This document shows, in pieces, positions 59,919 through 64,000 of a stretch of DNA of 64,000 bases. The position numbers and the translations under genes were made by a program. Below the pieces are notes generated by a model that had not been told where the DNA came from, ran no database searches, and saw only the letters and a list, made by a program, of their open reading frames with translations. The stretch lies in NCBI GenBank assembly GCA_947626285.1, contig CANQRR010000008.1, forward strand, positions 29,891 to 93,890, read 5' to 3'. This DNA comes from an uncultured Lachnospiraceae bacterium. Its GTDB lineage: Bacteria > Bacillota > Clostridia > Lachnospirales > Lachnospiraceae. How positions within the stretch are numbered: position 1 is the first letter of the stretch; every line of letters begins with the position of its first letter.

Positions 59919-61388
59919 TTATATGATGATACATACCAGCTTTCCTCTGGACTCATTGACAATGCGGCGCATCGTATCCTGCAGCCTCTGCTGACTCTCC
60001 TCCCCGATCGCGGAGAGCTTCGCACGAATGCCCTCCTCCACCATCTGTTCGATCGATTTCCCGAAGATCAGCGTATTCCACGCACCCTCCTCCGCCGCCT
60101 CATTCTGCTGCATGTACGTGATCAGATCCTGCGCCTGGCTCTCGTTGCCGACGATAGGCGCGATCTCCGTCTCGATCTCCGCCCGGATCAGGTGGATGGA
60201 CGGGGAGGTCGCACGTATCCTCACGCCGTATTTGTTTCCCTGGCGGATGACCACCGGCTCCTCGATCCGGATCTCTTCGCGCTGCGGCGTGACGATCCCG
60301 TACCCCGTCTGCCGGACGGAGGCCATCGCTGTCGCCACCGCTTCATACTCCTTTTTGAGTTTCGCCATCTCCCGGACGATCGAGATCAGTTGATACTCAC
60401 TGCGGATATCCGCTCCGGTCATCTCGCTCAGGATCTCGTAATACAGAGGATCCTGCATGACGACCGAAACCTCCGCATTTCCGTTCGCAAGCTCTACATG
60501 CTCGACCTTGGTCTTTTTTATGTACTTGCTCTCCGGTCCGAATTCATCCCTGTAAATGTCGCGGATCGTGCGAAGTCCCTGCATTGACTTCTGCACCGCG
60601 CGGAAGAGATCCTGTTTAAGCCAGTGTGTGTTCTCCAGCGTCTCCATCCATTTCGGGATCTGAAAGACGACGCGGGTAAGCGGAAACTCGTACAGAAACT
60701 GTTCAAACACCCTCTGAATCTCGTTCGGCCCGATCTGTTCGCAATTTAAAACCAGACAGTTCGCGTGGTAATTGTTCTCTATGTAGTTTTCTGTGTTTTT
60801 TGCGTCCTCACTATACGGTTTTGCGGAATTCACGACGACCAGAAACGGCTTTCCGATCTGCTGAAGCTGCGTGATCGCCTCCTTCTCTGCATCCAGAAAG
60901 TTTTCCCGCGGAATCTCGCCAAAGCTTCCGTCTGTCGTCAGCACGATCCCGACGGTCGCGTGATCCGCAATCACCTTCTGCGTGCCCATCCGCGCCGCCT
61001 CCGAAAACGGCACCTGCTGTTCCTGCCAGGGCGTTCTCACCATGCGGACAGCTCCGTCTTCCTCCGTCCCCTCCGCGCCCGGCACGAGAAATCCGACGCA
61101 GTCCACGAGCCGCACCCGCATCGTCGTATCATCCCCGACGTTGATCCGGGCGGCCTCCCGCGGAATAAATTTTGGTTCCACCGTAGTCACCGTTTTTCCG
61201 GAAGCGCTCGCGGGCATCTCGTCCTGCGCCCTTGCCCGCTCCTGTTCTGCAAGCTCCGGGAGAACCAGCTGCTCTACGAACTTTCTCACAAACGTGGATT
61301 TCCCTGTCCGCACAGGGCCTACAACACCGACGTAGATCTCGCCGCCTGTCCTCATCTGAATATCCTTGTACAAGTCAAATTTTTCCAT
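59919..61388 (-). CDS. spoIVA: Stage IV sporulation protein A
   Basis: SpoIVA is an ATPase that polymerises on the forespore surface as the base of the spore coat. The 489-residue length, N terminus MEKFDLYKDIQMRTGGEIYVG, Walker A GPVRTGKST (residues 24-32), TVEPKFIPREA, VRLVDCVGF (Walker B) and C-terminal KLVCIII are all as in the family. The GGGGG ribosome site is 5-10 nt upstream. Sigma-E control is expected, but I could not place a clear sigma-E promoter. Confidence 0.98.
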   Translation of the reverse strand: MEKFDLYKDIQMRTGGEIYVGVVGPVRTGKSTFVRKFVEQLVLPELAEQERARAQDEMPASASGKTVTTVEPKFIPREAARINVGDDTTMRVRLVDCVGFLVPGAEGTEEDGAVRMVRTPWQEQQVPFSEAARMGTQKVIADHATVGIVLTTDGSFGEIPRENFLDAEKEAITQLQQIGKPFLVVVNSAKPYSEDAKNTENYIENNYHANCLVLNCEQIGPNEIQRVFEQFLYEFPLTRVVFQIPKWMETLENTHWLKQDLFRAVQKSMQGLRTIRDIYRDEFGPESKYIKKTKVEHVELANGNAEVSVVMQDPLYYEILSEMTGADIRSEYQLISIVREMAKLKKEYEAVATAMASVRQTGYGIVTPQREEIRIEEPVVIRQGNKYGVRIRATSPSIHLIRAEIETEIAPIVGNESQAQDLITYMQQNEAAEEGAWNTLIFGKSIEQMVEEGIRAKLSAIGEESQQRLQDTMRRIVNESRGKLVCIII

Positions 61389-61413
61389 GACAGACCCCCT
61401 GCATCATGTTATA

Positions 61414-61446
61414 CAGTACAGACAGCAAGCGCTTTGACCTGTACTG
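61414..61446. repeat. Inverted repeat upstream of spoIVA
   Basis: CAGTACAG (61414-61421) and CTGTACTG (61439-61446) form 8-bp arms 17 nt apart, 26-58 nt before the spoIVA start. The spacing suits an operator more than a hairpin. Confidence 0.45.
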
Positions 61447-61493
61447 AACAGATATACTACCTAAATATATGTCAGGCGGAAATCTGATAGAAC

Positions 61494-61536
61494 AAAAAAA
61501 CAGCCCGTTGTCTGCCTCTCCAGACGATCCGGGCTG
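61494..61536 (-). terminator. Terminator of the M15 peptidase gene
   Basis: On the minus strand CAGCCCG (61536-61530) pairs with CGGGCTG (61507-61501), with inner GTCTG/CAGAC pairing, followed by TTTTTTT. It lies about 27 nt past the stop. Confidence 0.85.
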
Positions 61537-61562
61537 CGGATATTTCATAGCTCAAATTCGTT

Positions 61563-62336
61563 TTACTCCTTGTCAAAATGCTGGTAATCCAGAGGGTTCT
61601 CCCACTCTCCGCCCCAGCTGAAACCGTATTTGATGAAAGTATTATAACAGATGTCCCCGGCAGCGATCATATGATTCTCACCGCTGTCGCGGTCGATGTA
61701 CGGCGTCGCGTTCTCATGTTCCCAGGTCCACGCCCCGTCGCGGTACAGCACATACGGGTTCTGCTGAGGATTGATGTCGATCGCGCGGCCGAGCGCGTGG
61801 TTCGACAGCTTTCCGCCGCCCGTAATCTCACGGTAATTGAACGCGGAGGAATTGTTCACCTCGATGGAGGCCTCGTCGCTTTCAATGCCGTCGCCCGTCC
61901 AGTAGTTGTCCACCAGATACATGGATTCAATCTCATATTCCGCGTCAAACAGCTCCCGAAAGATCGCCAGCACATCCTCCGCCACATCCGCGTTCACGAT
62001 CAGTTCCCCGACCTGGATCTCGTGATCAAAATTGTAATGCAGAAGCTTCAGATAGCGCAGATCGTCAAGACCGATGTCGTCGTTCTCCCGGTAAGACTTT
62101 CCGTTGATCCGCTCATAGACCGCGTCGCCCTCCGCGATCGGATACATTGCAAAATAGGACTCCTCCCGGCCCGTCACCTGCTCTGCGTCCACGATATCCC
62201 CCGGCGCAAGAGAGAGGATCCTGTCTTCATTGGGCACATAATTTGTCTTTGCCATCGCATTTTCCTCCGCTAAAATGAAAAGAAGAATACAAGAAATGAA
62301 AAGCAAATGCTGCAGTTTACATTCAAATATCCTCAT
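61563..62336 (-). CDS. Exported M15 family metallopeptidase (D-Ala-D-Ala carboxypeptidase-like)
   Basis: The 257-residue protein starts with a hydrophobic segment (residues 8-23) that suggests export. Zinc ligands of the M15 family are visible: His180 and Asp187 in SNHALGRAIDI, and His253 in DYQHFD. The related fold removes terminal D-Ala or cuts L-Ala-D-Glu bonds in peptidoglycan. ATG 62336 is backed by GAGGTGG; a start at 62255 would remove the export signal. It has its own promoter and terminator. Confidence 0.87.
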   Translation of the reverse strand: MRIFECKLQHLLFISCILLFILAEENAMAKTNYVPNEDRILSLAPGDIVDAEQVTGREESYFAMYPIAEGDAVYERINGKSYRENDDIGLDDLRYLKLLHYNFDHEIQVGELIVNADVAEDVLAIFRELFDAEYEIESMYLVDNYWTGDGIESDEASIEVNNSSAFNYREITGGGKLSNHALGRAIDINPQQNPYVLYRDGAWTWEHENATPYIDRDSGENHMIAAGDICYNTFIKYGFSWGGEWENPLDYQHFDKE

Positions 62337-62409
62337 CCGCCACCTCTTTCTGTCAGGGCGCAGTCAAGACCCAGCAGGTTTGCCAGCCGAATCGTTCCAC
62401 ACCGGATAT

Positions 62410-62438
62410 ATTATACAGGATATTCCCAAAGAGCACAA
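62410..62438 (-). promoter_or_regulatory. Promoter of the M15 peptidase gene
   Basis: On the minus strand TTGTGC (62438-62433), 17 nt and a perfect TATAAT (62415-62410). The 15-bp repeat at 62452-62466 lies just upstream. Confidence 0.65.
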
Positions 62439-62451
62439 TCTAAATTTAGCA

Positions 62452-62466
62452 GGGCTCAATCCACCG
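62452..62466. repeat. 15-bp direct repeat, copy 1 (M15 side of fic islet)
   Basis: GGGCTCAATCCACCG is identical to 63720-63734. The other copy is the end of ugd (last two codons, stop and four more bases). The two copies bracket the fic gene, and this one lies 21 nt past the fic stop. Confidence 0.85.
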
Positions 62467-62487
62467 TCTGAGGGGCAGGAAAGCGAT

Positions 62488-63630
62488 TCAAGTACCCTTG
62501 CGCAAAATACCGAGGTAGGCATCATACGCGAATGTACGGTTTCTGTTTGCATTTGTCGTTTGAATCAATATCCCTGCATCGATAAGCCGATCGACCGCAC
62601 TTGAGACTGTATTGAAAGTAATATTCAGCGCCGCCGCCGTTTTTTTGATCTCAATTATAGGATTTGCCTCCAGATAGCCAAACACAAGCCTTGCGTTTTT
62701 GGCGGCACGCCCCATTTGAGAAATCAACGCTGTATTTTTGTCATGCAAAGCAGCCAGTTCATCAATCGTATCGGTCGCGTCTTTCGCAGATTCCCAAAGA
62801 GCCTGCAGAAAAAATTTCACCCACTGCTCATAATTTCCTCTATTCCGAACCTCCGTCATACGATCGTAGTATTCCACCCGGTTCTTTTTCAGAAAATAAG
62901 AAATATACAAGGCAGGGGTCGTGAGGACTTTTTTCTCCATCAGAAATAATGTGATCAGCAGTCTGCCGACACGCCCATTTCCGTCGGGGAAAGGATGTAT
63001 GCTCTCAAATTGATAATGGATAAGAGCCGCACGAATCAGTACATCCAATCCGTCGTCCATATTCATATATTTTTCGAGGTCGGACATCGCATCCATCATA
63101 TCCTCTGGGGACGGCGGTATATATCTGGCATTTTTAAGCGTGCTGCCCTGACCGCCGATCCAGTTCTGGGAACGTCGAAACTCACCCGGATTCTTTTCCT
63201 GCCCGCGGACACCGGACATGAGGACCGCGTGAGTCTCTTTGATCAGACGGTTGCACAGAGGGAGCTCCCGCAGACGTTTCACTGCAAACTCAGCAGCCTT
63301 GATATAATTGACGACATCAGCGACATCGCGGTTGGCATTTGTCTCAATCAACGGATCAAGAATATCCTCGAGTGTCGCCTGCATGCCCTCAATCTGCGAG
63401 GACATAAGCGCCTCCTTACGAACATACATAGACACAAACAGGTCTACATTCGGAATGTGCATGGCAGCACGTTCCAGGACAGCAAGCTGAGAATTGGCTT
63501 TGATGAGCAGGTTGACAATATCCTCGCTCATCTCAATCGGGGGATTGGGCGGAAGAGGACTCGGGACAAACGACAGATACGCCATTTCCCCCGATAAATT
63601 CGATTTATAATAACCGGCGCGGTTGTTCAT
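62488..63630 (-). CDS. Fic family AMP-transferase-like protein with inhibitory helix and C-terminal wHTH
   Basis: The 380-residue protein has the Fic motif HPFPDGNGRVGR (residues 212-223) with catalytic His and phosphate-binding loop. The motif SSQIEG (77-82) matches the (S/T)xxxE(G/N) autoinhibitory helix, so it is a class II Fic, normally switched off. A winged-helix-like domain (ITFNTVSSAVDRLIDAGILI) ends the protein. It probably transfers AMP to a protein target. ATG 63630 is preferred. The gene is richer in A+T than its neighbours, has its own promoter and lies between 15-bp direct repeats. Confidence 0.92.
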   Translation of the reverse strand: MNNRAGYYKSNLSGEMAYLSFVPSPLPPNPPIEMSEDIVNLLIKANSQLAVLERAAMHIPNVDLFVSMYVRKEALMSSQIEGMQATLEDILDPLIETNANRDVADVVNYIKAAEFAVKRLRELPLCNRLIKETHAVLMSGVRGQEKNPGEFRRSQNWIGGQGSTLKNARYIPPSPEDMMDAMSDLEKYMNMDDGLDVLIRAALIHYQFESIHPFPDGNGRVGRLLITLFLMEKKVLTTPALYISYFLKKNRVEYYDRMTEVRNRGNYEQWVKFFLQALWESAKDATDTIDELAALHDKNTALISQMGRAAKNARLVFGYLEANPIIEIKKTAAALNITFNTVSSAVDRLIDAGILIQTTNANRNRTFAYDAYLGILRKGT

Positions 63631-63673
63631 AGAATCCAGATTCCTTCCCGACAAAACTTGAAATACTGGTTCT

Positions 63674-63702
63674 ATTATACCCGCTTTATTTCATTTTATC
63701 AA
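63674..63702 (-). promoter_or_regulatory. Promoter of fic
   Basis: On the minus strand TTGATA (63702-63697), 17 nt and a perfect TATAAT (63679-63674), about 45 nt before the fic start and inside the repeat-bounded segment. Confidence 0.75.
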
Positions 63703-63719
63703 GCGATTTTGAAATAACG

Positions 63720-63734
63720 GGGCTCAATCCACCG
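63720..63734. repeat. 15-bp direct repeat, copy 2 (end of ugd)
   Basis: Identical to 62452-62466. On the minus strand it reads CGGTGGATTGAGCCC and contains the Val-Asp-stop end of ugd. Confidence 0.85.
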
Positions 63735-64000
63735 AAAAGAGATCCCGGCTGTAGACCTTATCCTTGTAGGGCTCCAGCTCGGCTGTCTGCCGGTTGGCCA
63801 GGATCAGGTCGCTCATGGCGGCAAATTCATCAAGGTCCCGGATTACCCTGCACCCCATAAAGTTGTCCGCGGAGAGCGTCGGCTCGTAGACCACCACATC
63901 CGTCTTCTCCTCCGTCAGCATCACGATTATGTCCTGGACCGCGGACTGGCGGAAATTATCCGACCCTGTTTTCATCACCAGCCGGTACACCCCGACTGTG
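63724..64000 (-). CDS. ugd: UDP-glucose 6-dehydrogenase, C-terminal part (5' end outside window)
   Basis: The visible 91 codons encode the C-terminal UDP-binding domain. GVYRLVMKTGSDNFRQSAVQ, VVVYEPTL, CRVIRDLDEF and the ending KVYSRDLFSVD match E. coli-type Ugd. The enzyme oxidises UDP-glucose to UDP-glucuronate for capsule or exopolysaccharide. The catalytic Cys lies upstream of the window. A capsule cluster may continue beyond base 64000. Confidence 0.88.
   Translation of the reverse strand, partial: TVGVYRLVMKTGSDNFRQSAVQDIIVMLTEEKTDVVVYEPTLSADNFMGCRVIRDLDEFAAMSDLILANRQTAELEPYKDKVYSRDLFSVD

Noticed and set aside
62488..63630. Fic-antitoxin pair (toxin-antitoxin system)
   Set aside because: The inhibitory helix is within the Fic protein itself and no small antitoxin frame is next to it.
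62452..63734. Transposon ends around fic
   Set aside because: The only 8-bp motif shared by the inner ends (AAGCGATT) is in direct orientation at different distances, and no transposase is present.
1..64000. CRISPR arrays, tRNA, rRNA, prophage or insertion sequences
   Set aside because: No regular repeat-spacer series, cloverleaf, rRNA block or transposase/integrase was recognised by eye; short divergent elements could be missed.

Overview
The window reads as a chromosomal segment of a spore-forming, G+C-rich member of the Clostridia, most likely Lachnospiraceae (inference from gene content; I cannot name a species). The evidence is the set of endospore genes (spoIVA, a spoVAF-like gene, gerW/ytfJ, ylbJ, an alpha/beta-type SASP, SleB-type and PdaA-like wall enzymes), Firmicutes housekeeping genes (recU with ruvAB, yloU/yloV, zapA, hisZ with short hisG) and families frequent in Lachnospiraceae (FeoA-FeoB fusion, DUF1846, DUF6465, NusG domain II protein, TIGR03960/DUF2344/RNase G trio). 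Most genes lie on the minus strand. No rRNA, tRNA, CRISPR array, phage or insertion sequence was seen. No gene-free stretch exceeds 300 bases.

Layout. 1-4.3 kb (minus): a FeoA-FeoB fusion cut by the window edge, hisF, hisH, a PdaA-like deacetylase and a phosphoribosyltransferase-like gene. 4.4-8.8 kb: NlpC/P60 wall enzyme, membrane-anchored deacetylase and spoVAF-like gene. 8.9-14.8 kb (minus): RNase E/G, DUF2344 protein, TIGR03960 radical SAM protein and an exported SH3 protein. 14.8-20.2 kb (minus): hisZ-G-D-B and a HisA-like/HisI/HisE fusion behind one sigma-A-type promoter. 20.3-20.8 kb: recU. 21-30 kb: a signalling block in which a GHKL histidine kinase and a LytTR response regulator (plus strand) flank a minus-strand pair made of a REC-HD-GYP-GGDEF protein and a giant two-sensor hybrid kinase.

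30-40.3 kb: RNA modification (pseudouridine synthase, RsmF-like, RsmD), YgiQ radical SAM, HAD phosphatase, small alarmone synthetase, M23 peptidase, ylbJ, a DivIVA-like coiled-coil protein and coaD. 40.5-43.5 kb: DUF1846, DUF6465, a methylglyoxal-synthase-like protein with altered active-site positions, and the SASP. 43.5-48 kb: recG, yloV/fakA and asp23, divergent from rpmB. 48.1-50.8 kb: a 44-residue membrane peptide, gerW, a DUF2953 protein, a small conserved protein and a Nudix hydrolase. 50.8-59.8 kb: cell-wall and repair operon (PBP, FtsW/RodA, U32 peptidase, ZapA, RuvB, RuvA, NusG-II protein), then a SleB-type hydrolase. 59.9-64 kb: spoIVA, an M15 peptidase, a fic gene bracketed by a 15-bp direct repeat copied from the end of ugd, and the 3' end of ugd.

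The strongest unusual signals are the fic islet, the 131-nt out-of-frame overlap of the rodA-like and PBP genes, the nested signalling block, the methylglyoxal-synthase-like protein with three changed active-site positions, the HisA-like domain that has lost its N-terminal catalytic Asp, a terminator hidden in the ylbJ coding sequence, and a hairpin that covers the spoVAF ribosome binding site.
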